Origin: Osmia lignaria lignaria
Taxonomy: Eukaryota > Arthropoda > Insecta > Hymenoptera > Megachilidae
Assembly (NCBI RefSeq): GCF_051020975.1
Contig: NW_027478160.1
Location: 17,320,001-17,384,000 of the forward strand
Length of the DNA: 64,000 nucleotides
Direction: 5' to 3'
Both the position numbers and the translations under genes were made by a program. This document shows, piece after piece, positions 13,438 through 24,357 of the stretch; position 1 is the stretch's first letter; every line of letters starts with the position of its first letter. The notes under the pieces were generated by a model. The model saw only the letters and a program-made list of their open reading frames with translations. It had not been told where the DNA came from and did no database searches.

Positions 13438-13744
13438 GATCAGATGCGCAGTTCACGAGATATATCAAGATATTTAAAAGTTCCGAAGCCGCACCAACAT
13501 AATAGAGATACAGAAACACCGTGGCCCCTTTCTTTGAGATAACTCTGCACTATTGCGAGCTGCAAATGCCACTTCCAGCTTAGCTGTGCAGAAGAAGAAA
13601 TATCTCGAAATATGTCCGTCAGGCCCCTTCCCTTGAGATAAATCTGGAAATATCTCGGAAACGAAGAGAGTTATGGCAAAATGTTAAGAGACCTTTTTTG
13701 TAGAGAATTAAGTTTCCTACTTTTCATGTTCTATGATATTTTTT
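13438..13744. repeat. Monomer with 15-bp internal deletion (307 bp)
   Basis: At 13591-13600 the GAA/CAA tract is shortened by 15 bp, leaving GCAGAAGAAGAAATATC. The sister monomer at 19540 shares the rare GCGCAGTTCACGAG head and the CTGGAAATATC...GAGAGTTATGG tail but keeps the full tract. The loss is therefore probably younger than the duplication, and slippage across the triplets is the simplest cause. Confidence 0.85.
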
Positions 13745-14249
13745 GATCAGATGCGTAGTTCTCGAGATATATCAAGATATTTAAAAGTTCCGAAGCCGCA
13801 CCAACATAATAGAGATACAGAAACACCGTGGCCCCTTTCTTTGAGATAACTCTGCACTAGTGCGAGCCGCAAATGCCACTTCCAGCTTAGCTGTGCAGAA
13901 GAAGAACAACAAGAAGAAGAAATATCTCGAAATATGTCCGTCAGGCCCCTTCCCTTGAGATAAATCTGCAAATATCTCGGAAACGAAGCGAGCTATGGCA
14001 AAATGTTAAGAGACCTTTTTTGTAGAGAATTAAGTTTCCTACTTTTTATGTTCTACGATATTTTTTGATCAGATGCGTAGTTCTCGAGATATATCAAGAT
14101 ATTTAAAAGTTCCGAAGCCGCACCAACATAATAGAGATACAGAAACACCGTGGCTCCTTTCTTTGAGATAACTCTGCACTATTGCGAGCTGGAAATGCCA
14201 CTTCCAGTTTAGCTGTGCAGAAGAAGAACAACAAGAAGAAGAAATATCT

Positions 14250-15032
14250 CGAAATATGTCCGTCAGGCCCCTTCCCTTGAGATAAATCTGCAAATATCTC
14301 GGAAACGAAGCGAGCTATGGCAAAATGTTAAGAGACCTTTTTTGTAGAGAATTAAGTTTCCTACTTTTTATGTTCTACGATATTTTTTGATCAGATGCGT
14401 AGTTCTCGAGATATATCAAGATATTTAAAAGTTCCGAAGCCGCACCAACATAATAGAGATACAGAAACACCGTGGCTCCTTTCTTTGAGATAACTCTGCA
14501 CTATTGCGAGCTGGAAATGCCACTTCCAGTTTAGCTGTGCAAAAGAAGAACAACAAGAAGAAGAAATATCTCGAAATATGTCCGTTAGGCCCCTTCCCTT
14601 GAGATAAATCTGCAAATATCTCGGAAACGAAGCGAGCTATGGCAAAATGTTAAGAGACCATTTTTGTAGAGAATTAAGTTTCCTACTTTTTATGTTCTAT
14701 GATAATTTTTGATCAGATGCGTAGTTCTCGAGATATATCAAGATATTTAAAAGTTCCGAAGCCGCACCAACATAATAGAGATACAGAAACACCGTGGCCC
14801 CTTTCTTTGAGATAACTCTGCACTATTGCGAGCTGCAAATGCCACTTCCAGCTTAGCTGTGCAGATGAAGAACAACAAGAAGAAGAAATATCTCGAAATA
14901 TGTCCGTCAGGCCAGTTCCTTTGAGCTGAATCTGCAAATATCTCGGAAACGAAGCGAGCTATGGCAAAATGTTAAGAGACCTTTTTTGTAGAGAATTAAG
15001 TTTCCTACGTTTTATCTTCTATGATATTTTTT
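14250..15032. repeat. Duplicated block, about 2.4 monomers, source of later copies
   Basis: This recurs at 16181-16963 (shift 1,931 bp) and, with the same order, at about 20690-21471 (shift 6,439 bp). Markers are TTCTACGATATT, GTGGCTCC, GTGCAAAAGAAG, AGAGACCATTTTTG, TATGATAATTTTTG, GCAGATGAAG, GGCCAGTTCC and CCTACGTTTTATC. Confidence 0.8.
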
Positions 15033-15353
15033 GATCAGAAGCGTAGTTTTCGAGATATATCGAGATATTTAAAAGTTCCGAAGCCGCACCAACATAATAG
15101 AGATACAGAAACACCGTGGCCCCTCTCTTTGAGATAACTCTGCACTATTGCGAGCTGAAATGCCACTGCCAGCTTAGCTGTGCAGAAGAAGAACAACAAG
15201 AAGAAGAAATATCTCGAAATATGTCCGTCAGGCCCCTTCCCTTGAGATAAATCAGCAAATATCTCGGAAACGAAGAGAGCTATGGCAAAATGTTAAGAGA
15301 CCTTTTTTGTAGAGAATTAAGTTTTCTACTTTTCATGTTCTATGATATTTTTT
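15033..15353. repeat. Monomer with single-base deletion (321 bp)
   Basis: GCTGAAATGCCACTGCC near 15157, inherited together with the monomer at 12473 as part of the 2.6-monomer duplication. Confidence 0.9.
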
Positions 15354-15860
15354 GATCAGATGCGTAGTTCTCGAGATATATCAAGATATTTAAAAGTTCC
15401 GAAGCCGCACCAACATAATAGAGATACAGAAACACCGTGGCCCCTCTCTTTGAGATAACTCTGCACTATTGCGAGCTGGAAATGCCACTTCCAGTTTAGC
15501 TGTGCAGAAGAAGAACAACAAGAAGAAGAAATATCTCGAAATATGTCCGTTAGGCCCCTTCCCTTGAGATAAATCTGCAAATATCTCGGAAACGAAGCGA
15601 GCTATGGGAAAATGTTCAGAGACCTTTTTTGTAGAGAGTTAAGTTTCCTACTTTTTATGTTCTATGATATTTTTTGATCAGATGCGTAGTTCTCGAGATA
15701 TATCAAGATATTTAAAAGTTCCGAAGCCGCACCAACATAATAGAGATACAGAAACACCGTGGCCCCTTTCTTTGATATAACTCTGCACTATTGCGAGCTG
15801 TAAATGCCACTTCCAGCTTAGCTGTGCAGAAGAAGAACAACAAGAAGAAGAAATATCTCG
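15033..15860. repeat. Duplicated block, 2.6 monomers, copy 2
   Basis: This is the second copy of 12473-13300, including the inherited single-base loss in GCTGAAATG near 15157. It continues into the GAAGTGACCTATGG version at about 15917, which copy 1 lacks but the monomer at 9254 has. The region is thus a mosaic of at least two sources. Confidence 0.75.
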
Positions 15861-16180
15861 AAATATGTCCGTCAGGCCCCTTCCCTTGAGATATATCTGC
15901 AAATATCTCGGAAACGAAGTGACCTATGGCAAAATGTTAAGAGACCTTTTTTGTAGAGAATTATGTTTCCTACAATTTATGTTCTATGATATTTTTTGAT
16001 CAGAAGCGTAGTTTTCGAGATATATCGAGATATTTAAAAGTTCCGAAGCCGCACCAACATAATAGAGATACAGAAACACCGTGGCCCCTTTCTTTGAGAT
16101 AACGCTGCACTAGTGCGAGTCGCAAATGCCACTTCCAGCTTAGCTGTGCAGAAGAAGAACAACAAGAAGAAGAAATATCT

Positions 16181-16963
16181 CGAAATATGTCCGTCAGGCC
16201 CCTTCCCTTGAGATAAATCTGCAAATATCTCGGAAACGAAGCGAGCTATGGCAAAATGTTAAGAGACCTTTTTTGTAGAGAATTAAGTTTCCTACTTTTT
16301 ATGTTCTACGATATTTTTTGATCAGATGCGTAGTTCTCGAGATATATCAAGATATTTAAAAGTTCCGAAGCCGCACCAACATAATAGAGATACAGAAACA
16401 CCGTGGCTCCTTTCTTTGAGATAACTCTGCACTATTGCGAGCTGGAAATGCCACTTCCAGTTTAGCTGTGCAAAAGAAGAACAACAAGAAGAAGAAATAT
16501 CTCGAAATATGTCCGTTAGGCCCCTTCCCTTGAGATAAATCTGCAAATATCTCGGAAACGAAGCGAGCTATGGCAAAATGTTAAGAGACCATTTTTGTAG
16601 AGAATTAAGTTTCCTACTTTTTATGTTCTATGATAATTTTTGATCAGATGCGTAGTTCTCGAGATATATCAAGATATTTAAAAGTTCCGAAGCCGCACCA
16701 ACATAATAGAGATACAGAAACACCGTGGCCCCTTTCTTTGAGATAACTCTGCACTATTGCGAGCTGCAAATGCCACTTCCAGCTTAGCTGTGCAGATGAA
16801 GAACAACAAGAAGAAGAAATATCTCGAAATATGTCCGTCAGGCCAGTTCCTTTGAGCTGAATCTGCAAATATCTCGGAAACGAAGCGAGCTATGGCAAAA
16901 TGTTAAGAGACCTTTTTTGTAGAGAATTAAGTTTCCTACGTTTTATCTTCTATGATATTTTTT
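16181..16963. repeat. Duplicated block, about 2.4 monomers, second copy
   Basis: This copy of 14250-15032 follows a different upstream monomer, which carries GTGCGAGTCGC. The join lies inside the monomer at 15998: its front belongs to the GTCGC type and its tail to the TTCTACGATATT type. Confidence 0.75.
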
Positions 16964-17929
16964 GATCAGAAGCGTAGTTTTCGAGATATATCGAGATATT
17001 TAAAAGTTCCGAAGGCGCACCAACATAATAGAGATACAGAAACACCGTGGCCCCTTTCTTTGAGATAACTCTGCACTATTGCGAGCTGCAAATGCCACTT
17101 CCAGGTTAGCTGTGCAGAAGAAGAACAACAAGAAGAAGAAATATCTCGAAATATGTCCGTCAGGCCCCTTCCCTTGAGATATATCTGCAAATATCTCGGA
17201 AACGAAGCGAGCTATGGGAAAATGTTCAGAGACCTTTTTTGTAGAGAGTTAAGTTTCCTACTTTTTATGTTCTATGATATTTTTTGATCAGATGCGTAGT
17301 TCTCGAGATATATCAAGATATTTAAAAGTTCCGAAGCCGCACCAACATAATAGAGATACAGAAACACCGTGGCCCCTTTCTTTGATATAACTCTGCACTA
17401 TTGCGAGCTGTAAATGCCACTTCCAGCTTAGCTGTGCAGAAGAAGAACAACAAGAAGAAGAAATATCTCGAAATATGTCCGTCAGGCCCCTTCCCTTGAG
17501 ATATATCTGCAAATATCTCGGAAACGAAGTGACCTATGGCAAAATGTTAAGAGACCTTTTTTGTAGAGAATTATGTTTCCTACAATTTATGTTCTATGAT
17601 ATTTTTTGATCAGAAGCGTAGTTTTCGAGATATATCGAGATATTTAAAAGTTCCGAAGCCGCACCAACATAATAGAGATACAGAAACACCGTGGCCCCTT
17701 TCTTTGAGATAACGCTGCACTAGTGCGAGTCGCAAATGCCACTTCCAGCTTAGCTGTGCAGAAGAAGAACAACAAGAAGAAGAAATATCTCGAAATATGT
17801 CCGTCAGGCCCCTTCCCTTGAGATAAATCTGCAAATATCTCGGAAACGAAGCGAGCAATGGCAAAATGTTGAGAGACCTTTTTTGTAGAGAATTAGGTTT
17901 CCTACTTTTTATGTTCTATGATATTTTTT
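16642..17929. repeat. 4-monomer higher-order unit, copy 1 (1,288 bp)
   Basis: Four monomers in the order GCAGATGAAG type, GAAGGCGCACC type, TTTGATATAAC type and GTGCGAGTCGC type. The unit is repeated immediately at 17930-19217 in the same order and looks the same by eye. The match runs on about 440 bp beyond copy 2, until 19370. Confidence 0.85.
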
Positions 17930-19217
17930 GATCAGATGCGTAGTTCTCGAGATATATCAAGATATTTAAAAGTTCCGAAGCCGCACCAACATAATAGAGA
18001 TACAGAAACACCGTGGCCCCTTTCTTTGAGATAACTCTGCACTATTGCGAGCTGCAAATGCCACTTCCAGCTTAGCTGTGCAGATGAAGAACAACAAGAA
18101 GAAGAAATATCTCGAAATATGTCCGTCAGGCCAGTTCCTTTGAGCTGAATCTGCAAATATCTCGGAAACGAAGCGAGCTATGGCAAAATGTTAAGAGACC
18201 TTTTTTGTAGAGAATTAAGTTTCCTACGTTTTATCTTCTATGATATTTTTTGATCAGAAGCGTAGTTTTCGAGATATATCGAGATATTTAAAAGTTCCGA
18301 AGGCGCACCAACATAATAGAGATACAGAAACACCGTGGCCCCTTTCTTTGAGATAACTCTGCACTATTGCGAGCTGCAAATGCCACTTCCAGGTTAGCTG
18401 TGCAGAAGAAGAACAACAAGAAGAAGAAATATCTCGAAATATGTCCGTCAGGCCCCTTCCCTTGAGATATATCTGCAAATATCTCGGAAACGAAGCGAGC
18501 TATGGGAAAATGTTCAGAGACCTTTTTTGTAGAGAGTTAAGTTTCCTACTTTTTATGTTCTATGATATTTTTTGATCAGATGCGTAGTTCTCGAGATATA
18601 TCAAGATATTTAAAAGTTCCGAAGCCGCACCAACATAATAGAGATACAGAAACACCGTGGCCCCTTTCTTTGATATAACTCTGCACTATTGCGAGCTGTA
18701 AATGCCACTTCCAGCTTAGCTGTGCAGAAGAAGAACAACAAGAAGAAGAAATATCTCGAAATATGTCCGTCAGGCCCCTTCCCTTGAGATATATCTGCAA
18801 ATATCTCGGAAACGAAGTGACCTATGGCAAAATGTTAAGAGACCTTTTTTGTAGAGAATTATGTTTCCTACAATTTATGTTCTATGATATTTTTTGATCA
18901 GAAGCGTAGTTTTCGAGATATATCGAGATATTTAAAAGTTCCGAAGCCGCACCAACATAATAGAGATACAGAAACACCGTGGCCCCTTTCTTTGAGATAA
19001 CGCTGCACTAGTGCGAGTCGCAAATGCCACTTCCAGCTTAGCTGTGCAGAAGAAGAACAACAAGAAGAAGAAATATCTCGAAATATGTCCGTCAGGCCCC
19101 TTCCCTTGAGATAAATCTGCAAATATCTCGGAAACGAAGCGAGCAATGGCAAAATGTTGAGAGACCTTTTTTGTAGAGAATTAGGTTTCCTACTTTTTAT
19201 GTTCTATGATATTTTTT
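17930..19217. repeat. 4-monomer higher-order unit, copy 2 (1,288 bp)
   Basis: This is the tandem copy of 16642-17929. The monomer that follows starts with the same head but reads CAGAAGAAG instead of CAGATGAAG and GTTAGG instead of GTCAGG, which places the right boundary inside it, close to 19370. Confidence 0.85.
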
Positions 19218-19539
19218 GATCAGATGCGTAGTTCTCGAGATATATCAAGATATTTAAAAGTTCCGAAGCCGCACCAACATAATAGAGATACAGAAACACC
19301 GTGGCCCCTTTCTTTGAGATAACTCTGCACTATTGCGAGCTGCAAATGCCACTTCCAGCTTAGCTGTGCAGAAGAAGAACAACAAGAAGAAGAAATATCT
19401 CGAAATATGTCCGTTAGGCCCCTTCCCTTGAGATAAATCTGCAAATATCTCGGAAACGAAGCGAGCTATGGCAAAATGTTAAGAGACCTTTTTTGTAGAG
19501 AATTAAGTTTCCTCCTTTTTATGTTCTATGATATTTTTT

Positions 19540-21471
19540 GATCAGATGCGCAGTTCACGAGATATATCAAGATATTTAAAAGTTCCGAAGCCGCACCAAC
19601 ATAATAGAGATACAGAAACACCGTGGCCCCTTTCTTTGAGATAACTCTGCACTATTGCGAGCTGCAAATGCCACTTCCAGCTTAGCTGTGCAGAAGAAGA
19701 ACAACAAGAAGAAGAAATATCTCGAAATATGTCCGTCAGGCCCCTTCCCTTGAGATAAATCTGGAAATATCTCGGAAACGAAGAGAGTTATGGCAAAATG
19801 TTAAGAGACCTTTTTTGTAGAGAATTAAGTTTCCTACTTTTCATGTTCTATGATATTTTTTGATCAGATGCGTAGTTCTCGAGATATATCAAGATATTTA
19901 AAAGTTCCGAAGCCGCACCAACATAATAGAGATACAGAAACACCGTGGCCCCTTTCTTTGAGATATCTCTGCACTATTGCGAGCTGTAAATGCCACTTCC
20001 AGCTTAGCTGTGCAGAAGAAGAACAACAAGAAGAAGAAATATCTCGAAATATGTCCGTCAGGCCCCTTCCCTTGAGATATATCTGCAAATATCTCGGAAA
20101 CGAAGCGAGCTATGGCAAAATGTTAAGAGACCTTTTTTGTAGAGAATTAAGTTTCCTACTTTTTATGTTCTATGATATTTTTTGATCAGATGCGTAGTTC
20201 TCGAGATATATCAAGATATTTAAAAGTTCCGAAGCCGCACCAACATAATAGAGATACAGAAACACCGTGGCCCCTTTCTTTGAGATAACTCTGCACTAGT
20301 GCGAGCCGCAAATGCCACTTCCAGCTTAGCTGTGCAGAAGAAGAACAACAAGAAGAAGAAATATCTCGAAATATGTCCGTCAGGCCCCTTCCCTTGAGAT
20401 AAATCTGCAAATATCTCGGAAACGAAGCGAGCTATGGCAAAATGTTAAGAGACCTTTTTTGTAGAGAATTAAGTTTGCTACTTTTTATGTTCTACGATAT
20501 TTTTTGATCAGATGCGTAGTTCTCGAGATATATCAAGATATTTAAAAGTTCCGAAGCCGCACCAACATAATAGAGATACAGAAACACCGTGGCTCCTTTC
20601 TTTGAGATAACTCTGCACTATTGCGAGCTGGAAATGCCACTTCCAGTTTAGCTGTGCAGAAGAAGAACAACAAGAAGAAGAAATATCTCGAAATATGTCC
20701 GTCAGGCCCCTTCCCTTGAGATAAATCTGCAAATATCTCGGAAACGAAGCGAGCTATGGCAAAATGTTAAGAGACCTTTTTTGTAGAGAATTAAGTTTCC
20801 TACTTTTTATGTTCTACGATATTTTTTGATCAGATGCGTAGTTCTCGAGATATATCAAGATATTTAAAAGTTCCGAAGCCGCACCAACATAATAGAGATA
20901 CAGAAACACCGTGGCTCCTTTCTTTGAGATAACTCTGCACTATTGCGAGCTGGAAATGCCACTTCCAGTTTAGCTGTGCAAAAGAAGAACAACAAGAAGA
21001 AGAAATATCTCGAAATATGTCCGTTAGGCCCCTTCCCTTGAGATAAATCTGCAAATATCTCGGAAACGAAGCGAGCTATGGCAAAATGTTAAGAGACCAT
21101 TTTTGTAGAGAATTAAGTTTCCTACTTTTTATGTTCTATGATAATTTTTGATCAGATGCGTAGTTCTCGAGATATATCAAGATATTTAAAAGTTCCGAAG
21201 CCGCACCAACATAATAGAGATACAGAAACACCGTGGCCCCTTTCTTTGAGATAACTCTGCACTATTGCGAGCTGCAAATGCCACTTCCAGCTTAGCTGTG
21301 CAGATGAAGAACAACAAGAAGAAGAAATATCTCGAAATATGTCCGTCAGGCCAGTTCCTTTGAGCTGAATCTGCAAATATCTCGGAAACGAAGCGAGCTA
21401 TGGCAAAATGTTAAGAGACCTTTTTTGTAGAGAATTAAGTTTCCTACGTTTTATCTTCTATGATATTTTTT
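19540..21471. repeat. Copy of the 13438-15032 region with one extra monomer
   Basis: Monomers at 19540, 20184, 20506, 20828 and 21150 correspond in order to those at 13438, 13745, 14067, 14389 and 14711, about 20 monomers apart. An extra monomer at 19862, with GAGATATCTCTGC and GCTGTAAATG, sits between the first two. That extra base pattern also removes a plus-strand stop, so a chance 111-codon frame opens there; it has no other support. Confidence 0.75.
19862..20183. repeat. Inserted monomer of the GAGATATCTC type
   Basis: This monomer is present here but absent from the sister region 13438-14067. Its central features, GAGATATCTCTGC and GCTGTAAATG, match the monomers at 22749, 23714, 27900 and later, though it keeps GATATTTAAAAG where those have GATATTGAAAAG. 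Confidence 0.7.
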
Positions 21472-21782
21472 GATCAGAAGCGTAGTTTTCGAGATATATC
21501 GAGATATTTAAAAGTTCCGAAGGCGCACCAACATAATAGAGATACAGAAACACCGTGGCCCCTTTCTCTGCACTAGTGCGAGCCGCAAATGCCACTTCCA
21601 GCTTAGCTGGGCAGAAGAAGAACAACAAGAAGAAGAAATATCTCGAAATATGTCCGTCAGGCCCCTTCCCTTGAGATATATCTGCAAATATCTCGGAAAC
21701 GAAGCGAGCTATGGCAAAATGTTAAGAGACCTTTTTTGTAGAGAATTAAGTTTCCTACTTTTTATGTTCTATGATATTTTCT
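21472..21782. repeat. Monomer with 11-bp internal deletion (311 bp)
   Basis: Near 21565-21570 the text reads GGCCCCTTTCTCTGCAC, where the usual monomer has 11 more bases (the TTTGAGATAAC part of the left internal repeat). A two-base CT overlap at the joint fits microhomology or slippage. The rest of the copy combines the GAAGGCGCACC head with a GTGCGAGCCGC middle and CTGGGCAG. Confidence 0.9.
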
Positions 21783-23070
21783 GATCAGATGCGTAGTTCT
21801 CGAGATATATCAAGATATTTAAAAGTTCCGAAGCCGCACCAACATAATAGAGATAGAGAAACACCGTGGCCCCTTTCTTTGAGATAACTCTGCACGATTG
21901 CGAGCTGGAAATGCCACTTCCAGTTTAGCTGTGCAGAAGAAGAACAACAAGAAGAAGAAATATCACGAAATATGTCCGTTAGGCCCCTTCCCTTGAGATA
22001 AATCTGCAAATATCTCGGAAACGAAGCGAGCTATGGCAAAATGTTAAGAGACCTTTTTTGTAGAGAATTAAGTTTCCTCCTTTTTATGTTCTATGATATT
22101 TTTTGATCAGATGCGCAGTTCACGAGATATATCAAGATATTTAAAAGTTCCGAAGCCGCACCAACATAATAGAGATACAGAAACACCGTGGCCCCTTTCT
22201 TTGAGATAACTCTGCACTAGTGCGAGCCGCAAATGCCACTTCCAGCTCAGCTGGGCAGAAGAAGAACAACAAGAAGAAGAAATATCTCGAAATATGTCCG
22301 TCAGGCCCCTTCCCTTGAGATAAATCTGCAAATATCTCGGAAACGAAGCGAGCTATGGCAAAATGTTAAGAGACCTTTTTTGTAGAGAATTAGGTTTCCT
22401 ACTTTTTATCTTCTATGATATTTTTTGATCAGATGCGTAGTTCTCGAGATATATCAAGATATTTAAAAGTTCCGAAGCCGCACCAACATAATAGAGATAC
22501 AGAAACACCGTGGCCCCTTTCTTTGAGATAACGCTGCACTAGTGCGAGCCGCAAATGCCACTTCCAGCTTAGCTGTGCAGAAGAAGAACAACAAGAAGAA
22601 GAAATATCTCGAAATATGTCCGTCAGGCCCCTTCCCTTGAGATAAATCTGGAAATATCTCGGAAACGAAGAGAGTTATGGCAAAATGTTAAGAGACCTTT
22701 TTTGTAGAGAATTAAGTTTCCTACTTTTCATGTTCTATGATATTTTTTGATCAGATGCGTAGTTCTCGAGATATATCAAGATATTGAAAAGTTCCGAAGC
22801 CGCACCAACATAATAGAGATACAGAAACACCGTGGCCCCTTTCTTTGAGATATCTCTGCACTATTGCGAGCTGTAAATGCCACTTCCAGCTTAGCTGTGC
22901 AGAAGAAGAACAACAAGAAGAAGAAATATCTCGAAATATGTCCGTCAGGCCCCTTCCCTTGAGATAAATCTGCAAATATCTCGGAAACGAAGCGAGCTAT
23001 GGCAAAATGTTAAGAGACCTTTTTTGTACAGAATTAAGTTTCCTACTTTTTATGTTCTATGATAGTTGTT
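21783..23070. repeat. 4-monomer block a-b-c-d
   Basis: The monomers are: a with GCACGATTGCG and ATCACGAAAT (21783), b with GCGCAGTTCACGAG (22105), c with GATAACGCTGC and a CTGGAAATATC tail (22427), and d with GATATTGAAAAG and GAGATATCTC (22749). The next 965 bp repeat this block with one monomer fewer. Confidence 0.8.
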
Positions 23071-24035
23071 GATCAGATGCGTAGTTCTCGAGATATATCA
23101 AGATATTTAAAAGTTCCGAAGCCGCACCAACATAATAGAGATACAGAAACACCGTGGCCCTTTCTTTGAGATAACTCTGCACGATTGCGAGCTGGAAATG
23201 CCACTTCCAGTTTAGCTGTGCAGAAGAAGAACAACAAGAAGAAGAAATATCACGAAATATGTCCGTTAGGCCCCTTCCCTTGAGATAAATCTGCAAATAT
23301 CTCGGAAACGAAGCGAGCTATGGCAAAATGTTAAGAGACCTTTTTTGTAGAGAATTAAGTTTCCTCCTTTTTATGTTCTATGATATTTTTTGATCAGATG
23401 CGCAGTTCACGAGATATATCAAGATATTTAAAAGTTCCGAAGCCGCACCAACATAATAGAGATACAGAAACACCGTGGCCCCTTTCTTTGAGATAACGCT
23501 GCACTAGTGCGAGCCGCAAATGCCACTTCCAGCTTAGCTGTGCAGAAGAAGAACAACAAGAAGAAGAAATATCTCGAAATATGTCCGTCAGGCCCCTTCC
23601 CTTGAGATAAATCTGGAAATATCTCGGAAACGAAGAGAGTTATGGCAAAATATTAAGAGACCTTTTTTGTAGAGAATTAAGTTTCCTACTTTTCATGTTC
23701 TATGATATTTTTTGATCAGATGCGTAGTTCTCGAGATATATCAAGATATTGAAAAGTTCCGAAGCCGCACCAACATAATAGAGATACAGAAACACCGTGG
23801 CCCCTGTCTTTGAGATATCTCTGCACTATTGCGAGCTGTAAATGCCACTTCCAGCTTAGCTGTGCAGAAGAAGAACAACAAGAAGAAGAAATATCTCGAA
23901 ATATGTCCGTCAGGCCCCTTCCCTTGAGATAAATCTGCAAATATCTCGGAAACGAAGCGAGCTATGGCAAAATGTTAAGAGACCTTTTTTGTACAGAATT
24001 AAGTTTCCTACTTTTTATGTTCTATGATATTTTTT
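23071..24035. repeat. 3-monomer derivative of the preceding block, with fusion monomer
   Basis: The order is a (23071), a fusion of b and c (23392), then d (23714). The fusion copy has the b head GCGCAGTTCACGAG and the c middle GATAACGCTGC plus the c tail, so one monomer length was lost by exchange inside 23412-23496. The a copy here also lost one C at about 23160 (GTGGCCCTTTC). Confidence 0.8.
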
Positions 24036-24357
24036 GATCAGATGCGTAGTTCTCGAGATATATCAAGATATTTAAAAGTTCCGAAGCCGCACCAACATTA
24101 TAGAGATACAGAAACACCGTGGCTCCTTTCTTTGAGATAACTCTGCCCTATTGCGAGCTGGAAATGCCACTTCCAGTTTAGCTGTGCAGAAGAAGAAGAA
24201 CAAGAAGAAGAAATATCTCGAAATATGTCCGTTAGGCCCCTTCCCTTGAGATAAATCTGCAAATATCTCGGACACGAAGCGAGCTATGGCAAAATGTTAA
24301 GAGACCATTTTTGTAGAGAATTAAGTTTCCCACTTTTTATGTTCTATGATATTTTTT

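Noticed and set aside
19850..20185. A 111-codon plus-strand reading frame
   Set aside because: It exists only because one base change (GATAAC to GATATC) in this monomer removes a stop. It spans a monomer joint and has no counterpart of similar length in neighbouring monomers.
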